Positions 20,126 to 28,419 of a stretch of 64,000 nucleotides of DNA are shown here, piece after piece. Position numbers and translations under genes: made by a program. This stretch comes from Alphaproteobacteria bacterium. Lineage in GTDB: Bacteria; Pseudomonadota; Alphaproteobacteria; Reyranellales; Reyranellaceae. Positions within the stretch are counted from its first letter, which is position 1. Each line of letters begins with the position of its first letter. The notes beneath the pieces were generated by a model. The model saw only the letters and a list, made by a program, of their open reading frames with translations. It was not told the origin of the DNA and did no database searches. The stretch lies in contig JAFKFL010000024.1 in the NCBI GenBank assembly GCA_017308235.1, positions 59,122-123,121 of the forward strand, given 5' to 3'.

Positions 20126-21103
20126 ATGATTGGCATCTCCCGCCGCCGGTCCCTCGCCCTCGGATCGGCATCCCTTTTCCTGCCATCGGCGCTGCGGGCC
20201 CAAGGAGCCTGGCCGACCGGCCCGGTGACCTTTATCGTTGGCTATGCCGCGGGCGGTAGCACGGACATCAATGCCCGCGAGCTCGCAAACGTCATGACGC
20301 CGGTCATCGGCCAGCAGATCATCATCGACAACAAGGGCGGCGCGGCCGGGTCCATCGGCCTGCGCGCTGCGGCGGCCGCCAAGCCGAACGGCCAGACGCT
20401 GTTCGTCGCCGTCGGCACCAACGTGATTATCAATCCGCACATCCAGAAGGGCATGATCGACACCATCTCCAGCCTGGCGCCGATTTGCCAAGTGACGGAC
20501 TACCAATACGTCCTGGTGGTGGGCAAAACAGTGCCGGCGAACAACGCGGCGGAGCTGGTGGCGATGGCCAAGAAGGAGCCCGACAAGCTCACCTACTCGT
20601 CGTCGGGCGTGGGCGGCAACAATCATCTCGCTGGCGCGCTCTTCGCCAAGGCGGCCGGCATCAAGATCACTCATGTGCCCTACAAGGGAACGGGGCCGGC
20701 CGTGGCCGACGTGATCAGTGGTCAGATTACGATGAACTTCTCGTCGCTGCCGCCCGCGGTATCACAGATCAAGGGCGGCAACCTCAAGGCCCTGGCCGTG
20801 ACCGGCAACACCCGCGTAAAGTCGCTGCCTGACGTGCCGACGCTCAAGGAGCAGGGCATCGACGTCGTCGTGACCAGCTGGCAGGGCCTGTTTGCGCCGG
20901 CCAAAACGCCCGCCGCTATCCTCGACAAGATCGAGCATTCCACAAAGGAGGCGATGAAGAATCCGAAGTGGGAAGAGGCTTTGGCCCGTGACGGCCTCGA
21001 GCAGCCGCCCGAGCGCACCCGTGCAGAGTTCACCAAGTTCGTCGCCGACGAGCACGCCTTCTGGGGCAAGACGCTGAAGGCGCTCAACATCGAGATGGAA
21101 TGA
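20126..21103 (+). CDS. Bug/TctC-family periplasmic binding protein (tripartite tricarboxylate transporter)
   Basis: A receptor of the TTT transporter class. The start at 20126 is fixed by AGGAGG (20115-20120). The 325 residues open with a signal peptide that has an RRRSLALG twin-arginine-like start (ISRRRSLALGSASLFLPSALRA), so export may be Tat or Sec. The Bug fold is shown by WPTGPVTFIVGYAAGGSTDI near the mature N-terminus and HVPYKGTGPAVADVISGQI near residue 190. TctA and TctB membrane subunits are not in the window, as is common for orphan Bug proteins. With tcuA nearby the ligand may be a tri- or dicarboxylate (inferred). Confidence 0.92.
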   Translation: MIGISRRRSLALGSASLFLPSALRAQGAWPTGPVTFIVGYAAGGSTDINARELANVMTPVIGQQIIIDNKGGAAGSIGLRAAAAAKPNGQTLFVAVGTNVIINPHIQKGMIDTISSLAPICQVTDYQYVLVVGKTVPANNAAELVAMAKKEPDKLTYSSSGVGGNNHLAGALFAKAAGIKITHVPYKGTGPAVADVISGQITMNFSSLPPAVSQIKGGNLKALAVTGNTRVKSLPDVPTLKEQGIDVVVTSWQGLFAPAKTPAAILDKIEHSTKEAMKNPKWEEALARDGLEQPPERTRAEFTKFVADEHAFWGKTLKALNIEME

Positions 21104-21139
21104 CAACACATTTCGCCGGCATTGCCGGCCCCGTTCCAT

Positions 21140-21601
21140 CTACTTCTTCAGCCAGGGATAGCGGTCTGTATCTTTGCCGGCATAGTCGGGATCGAGGTAA
21201 ATGAAGACGCGCTGGATCTTCCAGTCGCGGATTTCGAACACGTCGCACCAACGACCGGCCGCCCACTCCGGCGTTCCGGCACGCCAGGGGCCATCGCGAT
21301 GCTCGCCGTGGCTTTCGCCCTCGCAGACGACGAAGTCGCTGCCGGAGAAGATCCAGTTGAAATGTGAATAGTGGTGCACGATCTGCTTGATCGTTCCGCC
21401 TACGTCGCCGAACAACTTGCCGATCTGCTCCTTGCCCGTCGCCAGGCCCCACTTGGGGAAGTACGCCTGCGCGTCGCTGGCGAAGAGATCGAGGATGCTG
21501 CCGCCATCCGACGTCGTGCCACCGTTGTCGAACGCCTTGAGGTATTCCACCGCCACCGACTTCCTCTGCTCATCGGTCATGGTCTGGGTCGATATCGCCA
21601 T
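21140..21601 (-). CDS. SnoaL/NTF2-like protein
   Basis: A 153-residue alpha+beta barrel protein of the nuclear transport factor 2 superfamily. The start at 21601 (MAISTQTMTDEQ) follows a GGGGGAA site. Typical features are a long first helix (SVAVEYLKAFDNGG), the DLFASDAQAYFPKWG strand, and a C-terminal DWKIQRVFIYLDPDY strand. Such proteins are often isomerases, dehydratases or small ligand binders. It is convergent with the Bug gene. Function not predicted. Confidence 0.75.
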   Translation of the reverse strand: MAISTQTMTDEQRKSVAVEYLKAFDNGGTTSDGGSILDLFASDAQAYFPKWGLATGKEQIGKLFGDVGGTIKQIVHHYSHFNWIFSGSDFVVCEGESHGEHRDGPWRAGTPEWAAGRWCDVFEIRDWKIQRVFIYLDPDYAGKDTDRYPWLKK

Positions 21602-21684
21602 CGTTTCCCCCTGGAATCGCCCCAACAGTCCGCCCCGCCTCCTCCTCTGTCCAGCCCAGGGTTACGAAACTGGCAGCAAAGTCC

Positions 21685-22236
21685 TCATTTTCTCGAAGGC
21701 ACGACGCAGAAGCCCTGTGATTCGACGCCGAGTGTCGGATTGAACTTGCTGCGAAAATTCTCGAAGGCGATGGCGGCCGTCAGCTCGACGATCTGCGGCT
21801 CGGTGAATTGCTTTTTGAGCTCCGTAAAGAAAGCATCATCGACCTGCTGATCGGTGTGGGTGATGCGCTCGGTATATTCAAGCGCCAGACGCTCGGCCGC
21901 GCTGAACCGCTTGCTGTCGCGCCAAGTCAGGAGTTCCGCGACCTTGTCCAGGCCGCCGTCGGTTTCCGTCAGACCGACGGAATTGATGTCAATTCAAAAT
22001 GGACAGCCGTTGATCGACGCCACGCGTAGGTAGACGAGCGGGAGCATCCCTTTGGGAAGTTGCCCCGACTGCGCAATCGCCTGGCCGAGCTGCTGTGCCG
22101 CCTTCAGGATTGGCGGGCAGTGCGCCATTACCCTGGTCGGATTGAGCACGTCGCCGAACAACTCGCGCTGCTTGTCGAAAATCGACTTCAGCGTCGGCTC
22201 ACCGCCATCATCTGTGATCTCGCTGACACGGGGCAT
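21685..22236 (-). CDS. Carboxymuconolactone decarboxylase/AhpD-family protein, candidate selenoprotein (CxxU)
   Basis: In a normal reading this stops at the TGA at 21996-21994, after 80 residues. In that frame the protein continues to a stop at 21687-21685, giving 183 residues, the usual CMD-family length. The TGA is codon 81 in INGCPF-TGA-IDINS, exactly the second Cys of the family CxxC, so the motif would be Cys78-Pro-Phe-Sec81. A hairpin with loop GGUCU follows (separate entry). The downstream part (SAAERLALEYTERITHTD, FTEPQIVELTAAIAFENF) is ordinary CMD sequence. The start ATG at 22236 has a GGAG site. CMD/AhpD proteins are thiol-disulfide reductases or peroxidase partners. The alternative is a nonsense mutation. 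At the usual xxxH position after the motif there is Asn85. Confidence 0.78.
21964..21982 (-). promoter_or_regulatory. Candidate bacterial SECIS hairpin
   Basis: On the minus strand: TTCCGTC, loop GGTCT, GACGGAA, a perfect 7-bp stem. Counting the U of UGA as 1, the loop occupies nucleotides 22-26, the same place as the GGUCU loop in the E. coli fdhF SECIS element, which SelB binds. Unlike fdhF, the stem shows no bulged U. Confidence 0.75.
21994..21996 (-). other. In-frame UGA, predicted selenocysteine codon (Sec81)
   Basis: The codon reads TGA on the minus strand at the position of the resolving Cys in the CMD-family CxxC. Recoding needs SelA, SelB, SelC (tRNA-Sec) and SelD, none of which are in the window. 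Confidence 0.72.
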
Positions 22237-22256
22237 CGGAAGACTCCATTCAATTG

Positions 22257-22280
22257 GAGATATCATGACTTTGATATCTC
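22257..22280. promoter_or_regulatory. Perfect palindromic operator upstream of the CMD-family gene
   Basis: Arms GAGATATCA and TGATATCTC, perfect over nine bases, with a 6-base spacer, ending 20 bases ahead of the gene start at 22236. The spacing and symmetry fit a dimeric repressor or redox regulator, as is common for AhpD-like genes. The regulator is not nearby. Confidence 0.6.
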
Positions 22281-22340
22281 GACCGGCACGAGAGACGTTT
22301 TCTCATGGCGGCCCAAATGCGGCGAGCCCTTCCGTCCGGG

Positions 22341-23924
22341 CTAGAAGCTCAGCACCTTCGCCTGCACCACACCCTCGACGGCGGCGATCTTGGCGATCAG
22401 TGCCGATGAGATCGGCTGGTCGACTTGCACCAACGCGATCGCCGAGCCACCTGGCTTGTCGCGACCGAGATGGAAGGTCGCGATATTGACCTTGTTCTCG
22501 CCCAGGATCGTGCCCAACCGTCCAATGAAGCCCGGCTTGTCGTCATTGGTGATGTAGAGCATGTGCGGCGCGAACTCGGCCTCGATCTCGATACCCTTGA
22601 TCTCGACGACGCGCGGATGGCGACCTCCGAACAGCGTCCCCGTGACCGAGCGTGTGTACTTCTCGGTGGTGACGGAGAGTCGAATCAGCGAGTTGTAGTC
22701 GCTGTCGCGTTCGTGCTTCACCTCGGCAACGTCGATGCCGCGGTCGCGGGCCACGGCTGGCGCATTCACCATATTCACCGTGTCGAGCTGCGGACGCAGC
22801 ACGCCCATCAGCGCGACCTGCGAGAGCGGCTTGACGTTGAGCGCCGCGACCTGGCCCTCGTACTCGATCGAAACAGCCTTGATCTCGGTGTCGGTGAGCT
22901 GCCCAGCGAACGATCCGACCTTCTCGGCGAGATCAAGATAGGGTGCGAGCTTTGGCGCCTCCTCGGCCGTGACGTTGGGCATATTGAGCGAGTTCACGAC
23001 CGCGCCGGTCAGCAGATAATCCGACATCTGCTCGGCGACCTGCAGCGCCACGTTCTCCTGCGCCTCGACCGTCGATGCCCCGAGATGCGGCGTGCAGACG
23101 AGGTTTGGTGCGCCGAACAGCACGTTCTGCTTGGCTGGCTCCTCGGTGAAGACGTCGAAGCCGGCGCCTGCGATGTGGCCCGAGACCAGGAGATCACGTA
23201 CCGCGAGCTCGTCGACCAGGCCACCACGGGCGCAGTTGACGATGCGCACGCCCTTCTTGGTTTTCATCAGGTTGGCGCGGGAAAGAATGTTCTTCGTCTG
23301 CTCCGTGAGCGGCGTGTGCACGGTGATGAAATCGGCGCGCGCCAGGACCTGGTCGAGCGTGGCCTTTTCCACCCCCAGCTCGGCCGCGCGCTGGTCGGAG
23401 AGGAATGGATCGTAGGCCAGCACGCGCATCTTCAGCCCCAGCGCCCGCTCGGCCACGATCGAACCGATATTGCCGCAGCCGATCAGGCCCAGCGTCTTGA
23501 AGCTGAGCTCGGTGCCCATGAAGCGGTTCTTCTCCCACTTGCCAGCCTGGGTGCTGACGTTGGCGTCGGGCACCTGTCGCGCAACGGCGAACATCAGGGC
23601 GATCGCATGCTCGGCGGTGGTGATGGCGTTGCCGAACGGCGTGTTCATCACCACAACGCCGCGCGCCGTGGCGGCCTTGATGTCGACGTTGTCGACGCCG
23701 ATGCCGGCGCGGCCCACGACCTTGAGCTTCTTGGCCTCGGCGAGCACTTCGGCCGTGACCTTGGTGGCCGAGCGGATCGCCAGGCCTTCGTAGTTGCCGA
23801 CGATCGAACGCAACTCGGCCGGCTTCAGCCCCGGCTTGAAATCGACGTCGCAGCCGCGCTCGGAAAAGATCTCAATCGAACGCGGGCTGAGCTCGTCGGA
23901 GATGAGGACTTTGGGTTTGGCCAT
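22341..23924 (-). CDS. serA: D-3-phosphoglycerate dehydrogenase
   Basis: The first step of serine synthesis: 3-phosphoglycerate to 3-phosphohydroxypyruvate with NAD. The 527-residue form has an extra allosteric substrate-binding domain and a C-terminal ACT domain (TNDDKPGFIGRLGTILGENK), the long type-1 architecture. NAD binding is GLIGCGNIGSIVAERA; catalytic Arg, Glu and His are in CARGGLVDE, FTEEP and TPHLGAST. The start is MAKPKVLIS (23924); an open frame continues upstream but is antisense-like and overlaps serC. The gene follows serC by 16 bases and they form one operon. Serine may bind the ACT domain as an inhibitor (family knowledge). Confidence 0.97.
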   Translation of the reverse strand: MAKPKVLISDELSPRSIEIFSERGCDVDFKPGLKPAELRSIVGNYEGLAIRSATKVTAEVLAEAKKLKVVGRAGIGVDNVDIKAATARGVVVMNTPFGNAITTAEHAIALMFAVARQVPDANVSTQAGKWEKNRFMGTELSFKTLGLIGCGNIGSIVAERALGLKMRVLAYDPFLSDQRAAELGVEKATLDQVLARADFITVHTPLTEQTKNILSRANLMKTKKGVRIVNCARGGLVDELAVRDLLVSGHIAGAGFDVFTEEPAKQNVLFGAPNLVCTPHLGASTVEAQENVALQVAEQMSDYLLTGAVVNSLNMPNVTAEEAPKLAPYLDLAEKVGSFAGQLTDTEIKAVSIEYEGQVAALNVKPLSQVALMGVLRPQLDTVNMVNAPAVARDRGIDVAEVKHERDSDYNSLIRLSVTTEKYTRSVTGTLFGGRHPRVVEIKGIEIEAEFAPHMLYITNDDKPGFIGRLGTILGENKVNIATFHLGRDKPGGSAIALVQVDQPISSALIAKIAAVEGVVQAKVLSF

Positions 23925-23940
23925 TTTCTTCTCCGATCCG

Positions 23941-25107
23941 CTAAGCCGCCTTGACACCGAATTCGCGCTCGATCTCGGCATAGCCCCAGTCGAGCCAGGG
24001 CAGCAGCGCCTCGAGATCGCTCGCCTCGACCGTGGCACCGCACCAGATGCGCAGGCCCGGCGGCGCATCGCGGTAGGAACCGACGTCATAGGCCGCTTTC
24101 TCGGTCTCAAGCAGATCGGCCATCTTCTTGGCTGCGGCTGCCTGCTTGTCCGCAGGCAAAGCCGTAAACCACGAAGCGGTGATGTTGAGGCATACCGAAG
24201 TGTTGGACCGGGTCGCCTTTTCAGCGGCCAAAAAGCCAATCCAGTTGCGGCTGGCGACGAACTTCTCGAGCACCGTCAGGTTGGCGTTGGAGCGCGCCAT
24301 CAGGCCCTTCAGCCCGCCGACGCTCTCACCCCAGCGCAAACCATCGATTGCGTCCTCGATGCAGAGGAGCGACGGCGTGTTGATGGTATCGCCCTTGAAG
24401 ATCGCCTCGGAGAATTTGCCGCCCGAAGTCAGTCGGAAGATCTTGGGCAATGGCCAGGCCGGCGAATAGGTCTCCAGCCGCTTCACCGCCCGCGGCGACA
24501 GCACGAGCATGCCGTGCGCGCCCTCGCCGCCCATCACCTTCTGCCAGGACCAGGTCACGACATCGAGCTTGGGCCACGGCAGGTCCATGGCGAAGACGGC
24601 CGAGGTCGCATCGCAGATCGCAAGCCCCTCGCGATCATCGGCGATCCAGTCGCCGTTCGGCACCTTCACGCCAGACGTCGTGCCGTTCCAGGTGAAGACG
24701 ACGTCGTGCGTCCAGTCGACGGCCTTGAGGTCAGCGATCTGGCCGTAGCCCGCTTTAAGGACGCGCGCATCCTTGAGCTTGAGCTGCTTGGCGACGTCGG
24801 TGACCCAGCCTTCGCCGAAGCTTTCCCAGGCCAGTATATCGACCGGCCGGGCGCCGAGCAGCGACCACAGCGCCATCTCGACCGCGCCCGTATCCGATGC
24901 CGGCACGATCGCGATCTTGTACTCGGCCGGAATACCCAGCAGCGAGCGCGTGCGATCGACGGCCTCGACAATCTTCTTCTTGCCGAGCTTGGAACGATGG
25001 GACCGCCCGACGGCGGCATCTTTGAGGACTTCCGGGGTCCATCCCGGACGTTTCGCGCAGGGGCCCGATGAAAAATCGGGGCGCGCCGGACGTGCGTTCG
25101 GCTTCAT
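23941..25107 (-). CDS. serC: Phosphoserine aminotransferase
   Basis: A PLP enzyme that converts 3-phosphohydroxypyruvate and glutamate to O-phosphoserine and 2-oxoglutarate. It has 388 residues; the PLP-binding Lys is Lys190 in WSWQKVMGGEG. FSSGPCAKRPGW at the N-terminus and DATSAVFAMDLPW are typical of the alphaproteobacterial SerC group. I start at ATG 25107; the codon before it is TTG. GGGAGAGG lies just upstream. A good sigma-70 promoter precedes it, and the short leader can fold (see separate entries). It is divergent from the SDR gene. Confidence 0.96.
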   Translation of the reverse strand: MKPNARPARPDFSSGPCAKRPGWTPEVLKDAAVGRSHRSKLGKKKIVEAVDRTRSLLGIPAEYKIAIVPASDTGAVEMALWSLLGARPVDILAWESFGEGWVTDVAKQLKLKDARVLKAGYGQIADLKAVDWTHDVVFTWNGTTSGVKVPNGDWIADDREGLAICDATSAVFAMDLPWPKLDVVTWSWQKVMGGEGAHGMLVLSPRAVKRLETYSPAWPLPKIFRLTSGGKFSEAIFKGDTINTPSLLCIEDAIDGLRWGESVGGLKGLMARSNANLTVLEKFVASRNWIGFLAAEKATRSNTSVCLNITASWFTALPADKQAAAAKKMADLLETEKAAYDVGSYRDAPPGLRIWCGATVEASDLEALLPWLDWGYAEIEREFGVKAA

Positions 25108-25117
25108 CAAACCTCTC

Positions 25118-25148
25118 CCTTGCAGAAGAGCTGCGCTCCGGTGGGGGA
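25118..25148 (-). ncRNA. Folded serC leader, possible serC-motif RNA
   Basis: Between the promoter and the serC start the minus strand contains the hairpin CGCTCC-CCCACC-GGAGCG followed by GCAG-CTCTT-CTGC, then the ribosome-binding site. A structured leader called the serC motif is known upstream of serC in alphaproteobacteria. I cannot match its consensus from memory, so this is only a candidate. Confidence 0.35.
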
Positions 25149-25163
25149 GCGTGGCCCGCCGCC

Positions 25164-25192
25164 GCTATAGTCGCAGACGGCAAAACCGTCAA
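25164..25192 (-). promoter_or_regulatory. Sigma-70 promoter of serC-serA
   Basis: On the minus strand, TTGACG (25192-25187), exactly 17 bases, TATAGC (25169-25164). Transcription would start near 25157 and give a leader of about 50 bases. Confidence 0.7.
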
Positions 25193-25237
25193 TGTGCACT
25201 ATTGGTCGCGCCGCCACCCTTCTGACATGAGAGACAC

Positions 25238-26026
25238 ATGACCGAGCACAAAGATATTCCCACTCGTTATCCGGAGCTGCGAGGGAAAGTCGCGCTCGTG
25301 ACCGGCGGCAGCAGCGGCATTGGCCTCGCCACCGCGGCAGCCTTCGCCCACGAAGGCGCGACCGTCATCGTCGCCAGCCGCAACGAAAGGCAGGCGAAAA
25401 CGGCGCTTAAGGCGATCGGCAACAATGATTCAGTATCCTGGGTCGCTTGCGACGTGTCGAATGGTGCAGCTGTCGAGAAGCTCATCCACACCATCCAACG
25501 CCAACACGGGAGGCTCGACTATGCCTTCAATAACGGCGGCAGCGGCGGCCGGTCGGCACCCGTGGCCAGCACCACCGAGGACTCGTGGCGCAAGACGATC
25601 GACGGCTATCTCACGTCCGTCTTTCTCTGCATGCGATACGAAATTCCCCTCATGCTCGAGAACGGCGGCGGCGTGATTGTGAACAACTCCTCCGTCGACG
25701 GATTGCGCGGCTACCCGTTTCCCGGGGGCGCCGCCTATTCGGCGGCAAAGCACGGCGTTCTCGGATTGACCCGAAGTGCCGCTCTAGAACATGCCGCCAG
25801 CGGGCCCCGCATCACGGCAATCTGCCCCGGCTGGGTCGACACACCGCCAGTCGCCGCCTATATGCGCCGCGGCGACTCGACCGGAGCCGAGATCATCCGG
25901 CAGACGCCGCGCGGCAAGATCGCCTCTCCGCGCGAGATCGCCGATAGCGTCCTGTGGCTGTGCTCGGACGCAGCTTCGTTCATGATCGGTAGCCCCTTGG
26001 TGATCGACGGCGGCTACATGGCGTGA
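25238..26026 (+). CDS. Short-chain dehydrogenase/reductase (SDR)
   Basis: A classical SDR of 262 residues. Cofactor binding is VTGGSSGIG (residues 21-29); NNGG replaces the usual NNAG; the catalytic residues are Ser152 in NNSSVDG, Tyr167 and Lys171 in YSAAKHG. The C-terminus DGGYMA is typical. The residue at the end of the second beta strand is Ser-Arg (ASRNE), which favours NADP(H). The gene is divergent from serC with 130 bases between them, and convergent with the membrane protein gene, whose stop lies directly next to its own. The substrate is unknown. Confidence 0.88.
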   Translation: MTEHKDIPTRYPELRGKVALVTGGSSGIGLATAAAFAHEGATVIVASRNERQAKTALKAIGNNDSVSWVACDVSNGAAVEKLIHTIQRQHGRLDYAFNNGGSGGRSAPVASTTEDSWRKTIDGYLTSVFLCMRYEIPLMLENGGGVIVNNSSVDGLRGYPFPGGAAYSAAKHGVLGLTRSAALEHAASGPRITAICPGWVDTPPVAAYMRRGDSTGAEIIRQTPRGKIASPREIADSVLWLCSDAASFMIGSPLVIDGGYMA

Positions 26027-27706
26027 CTATTGCGCGCCTCGAGGCTGCAGCTCGTAATATTGGCCGACCAGATCATTCCGATAGACCGGGTGCACCTCAT
26101 AGTTGTCATGCAGCATGGCATAGATCGCCGGTGCGCGACCTGACGCCGACAAGCCACCGAGATGCTGCGCGAGTTCCGGCTCGGTCCAGTTCCAGAAGCC
26201 CGAGACGGCAACGCGATAACCGAGATGAAGGGCGAGATCGATTTGCTGACGGAGCGCCGCTGCATGCTCGGCGGGCGTCCACTGCACATGGCGGATTGCG
26301 CCTGCGTCAACGGCGATCCATTTGAAGCGCGGCTGGTCGGAAGGCGCCGGACCGGGAATCGACCCGGAGTCCCAATCCCAGGTATGGCTCCAGAGGCCGT
26401 ATTGCCAGGTCGCGATCGGTTCGAAGCCCCAATAAAGAAATACCGTTCTGTCGGGTGGAAAGTGCCGCTCAAGATCTGCGAGGGCTGCGATCGATGCCGC
26501 ATCAGTGCCACGCCAATGCGACAGTGAGACGACGTTCCAGACCAGCGGCACGAACGAGAGAACGGCGAGCGTTCCAAGAGCCCAAGGCTTCGCCTGCCCC
26601 TGCGTCTGCTTTACCGCCACCGCTGCAACGATCAAGGCCCAGGTGATCGTCAGCCATGGCATGACGTTGATCTGCATCTGCGGGTCTTGCGGCTGGATGT
26701 AGAAGTTCATCACCTGACCGGCAACCAGCGTCCCCAGGAAGATCGCTGCGATCGCCCGCAGCCGCCGTTCATGCCGCTGCGGCCACAGGATCACGACGCC
26801 AACGACAAAGATCGCGAGTTGCAGCAGTGCGGATACCGAAAGCGGAAGCACGCCACGGGCGGCCGCTGCGGGATCAAAATAGTTGCCCGTGACCAGGAAA
26901 TAATTGCCGACTCCCGAAAGCATCAACCAAGTCTTGGCCCAGTCGATGCCACCCCAGCCCGTGTCGATGCCCTTTGCTGTCCACAACAGGTCGGGCAGCC
27001 CCATGGCACCATTGTGGCCTTCCCATATCTGCTGGACGATGCCGGCAACGGCCACGATCGACACCAGCAGCGTCGCGATCAAGGCAAGCCGACGACGGAT
27101 CGGAAGGTCAGCGACCGCCAGAGCCAGCAGCAAACCGCAGAGCGTCGGGAAGATCAGCCGCCATTCGATCAGCCACGCCAGGGTAAAGACGACGGCAACC
27201 AGGGCGACGCGGATATGTGTCGGCCGGTCAAACCACAGCGCGGCCAACAGCATCGCGCCCATCAGCACCGCATACGCGGGCATGATGTCCTCGCTGATCA
27301 CGGAGAGCAGCAGGAAGAAGCCCGTTCCCAAATGAAACAGGGTCGCCAGCACCGCGACGATGGTGCTGCCGGTCACGCGGTGGAAGAAGGCATAGACGAA
27401 GACGATGCACAGGCCCGCCCAAAAGGCATTGATGTAGGCGAACTGCTTCCACGCCGCGCCACGCAAGATGCCGAGCATGTCGAGCCCGTGTGCCAGGAAG
27501 CCATAGAGCGGGAAGTAGAGATAGTTTGATGGATCGAGGCGCGCGTGAGCAAAGTCGTGGATCCAAGGCTCCGCTTGGATGCTCTTGTACATGCCGTTGG
27601 CGATCAGGATGTGCACATTCTGCAGCCAGCTGATCATGCCGATCAGGAACAGAAACGACAGAACGAAGGCAAGCGCCAGCTGCCAACCGAGCGAGAGCGT
27701 TCGCAT
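26027..27706 (-). CDS. Polytopic membrane protein, glycosyltransferase-like (GT-C type) or unknown
   Basis: 559 residues with about ten hydrophobic segments in the first 420 and a soluble C-terminal part of about 140. The first helix is LALAFVLSFLFLIGMISWL. The early periplasmic loop contains acidic residues (EPWIHDFAHARLDP), as GT-C enzymes that use polyprenyl-linked sugars have. It is the last gene of a three-gene operon with a GT2 polyprenol-phosphate glycosyltransferase and a methyltransferase, which supports a role in modifying a lipid or surface glycan. The ATG at 27706 overlaps the methyltransferase stop (TGATG); a GTG three bases earlier is also possible. No family is recognised with certainty. 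Confidence 0.7.
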   Translation of the reverse strand: MRTLSLGWQLALAFVLSFLFLIGMISWLQNVHILIANGMYKSIQAEPWIHDFAHARLDPSNYLYFPLYGFLAHGLDMLGILRGAAWKQFAYINAFWAGLCIVFVYAFFHRVTGSTIVAVLATLFHLGTGFFLLLSVISEDIMPAYAVLMGAMLLAALWFDRPTHIRVALVAVVFTLAWLIEWRLIFPTLCGLLLALAVADLPIRRRLALIATLLVSIVAVAGIVQQIWEGHNGAMGLPDLLWTAKGIDTGWGGIDWAKTWLMLSGVGNYFLVTGNYFDPAAAARGVLPLSVSALLQLAIFVVGVVILWPQRHERRLRAIAAIFLGTLVAGQVMNFYIQPQDPQMQINVMPWLTITWALIVAAVAVKQTQGQAKPWALGTLAVLSFVPLVWNVVSLSHWRGTDAASIAALADLERHFPPDRTVFLYWGFEPIATWQYGLWSHTWDWDSGSIPGPAPSDQPRFKWIAVDAGAIRHVQWTPAEHAAALRQQIDLALHLGYRVAVSGFWNWTEPELAQHLGGLSASGRAPAIYAMLHDNYEVHPVYRNDLVGQYYELQPRGAQ

Positions 27707-28419
27707 CACCTGCTCTTGACGGCCGCCACCACGTATTGCGCGCCGAGCGGCAGCCAGGCCAACGCGCGATCCACGTCGCGCAGGAAAGCGACACCCGGCG
27801 GCATGAACATCAGATAGTCGGTATCGAGATCGTAGCGCGCGCTATCCTGCAAGCCGGCCCTGACTTCCCGGGCATCGAGGAGGATGGCGTTCGCGTCGAT
27901 TGGCGTACGGGCGATGACATAGCGCACGAGTGGATTACGCGGATTGTGCTCGAACACATAGAGCCGACCGCCTGGTTTCAGGACCCGCGCGAGCTCGGCA
28001 TAGACTACGGGTCTCTCCGTTACTGGAATGTGATGCAGTACCGCACTGATCGTGGCGACATCGAACTGGCCATCGGCAAACGGCGTGCGAGGCCCGTACT
28101 GCACGGAAAGAAAGGGCGGAACTCCATGCCGGGCTGGCCAACGCTTGACGACCTCGGCCAGCATGCCTTGCGACACATCGCATCCGGTGAAGTCTGCCCG
28201 TGCCCCGAGATCGGTCAGCACGCGCATCAGGTCACCGGCGCCACAGCCGTAGTCGAGCAGCTTCAGCTTGCCGTCGAACAGTCCCTTCTCCCGGCGCAGC
28301 AGCCACCGCGCCTTCACGGCGATGAACTGATCGGCCGAATCTCCCATCATCCGCTTGACGGGATTGTCGAGGCCCCCATCGTAGGCTGCAGCGTGCTGGT
28401 CGAACTCGGCACCACTCAT
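27706..28419 (-). CDS. Class I SAM-dependent methyltransferase
   Basis: 237 residues, UbiE/Methyltransf_11-like. Motif I LLDYGCGAGDLMRVL is near residue 54, motif II TGCDVSQGM follows, and VLHHIPVTERPVVYAELARVLKPGG gives motifs IV-VI. The AUG overlaps the stop of the glycosyltransferase gene (ATGA) and its own stop overlaps the membrane-protein start, so the three genes are translated as a unit. It likely methylates a product of the neighbouring glycan pathway (inferred). Confidence 0.85.
   Translation of the reverse strand: MSGAEFDQHAAAYDGGLDNPVKRMMGDSADQFIAVKARWLLRREKGLFDGKLKLLDYGCGAGDLMRVLTDLGARADFTGCDVSQGMLAEVVKRWPARHGVPPFLSVQYGPRTPFADGQFDVATISAVLHHIPVTERPVVYAELARVLKPGGRLYVFEHNPRNPLVRYVIARTPIDANAILLDAREVRAGLQDSARYDLDTDYLMFMPPGVAFLRDVDRALAWLPLGAQYVVAAVKSR

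Noticed and set aside
22425..23954. A long plus-strand frame opposite serA
   Set aside because: Serine biosynthesis motifs are on the minus strand; the plus frame is only a codon-position artefact of high GC.
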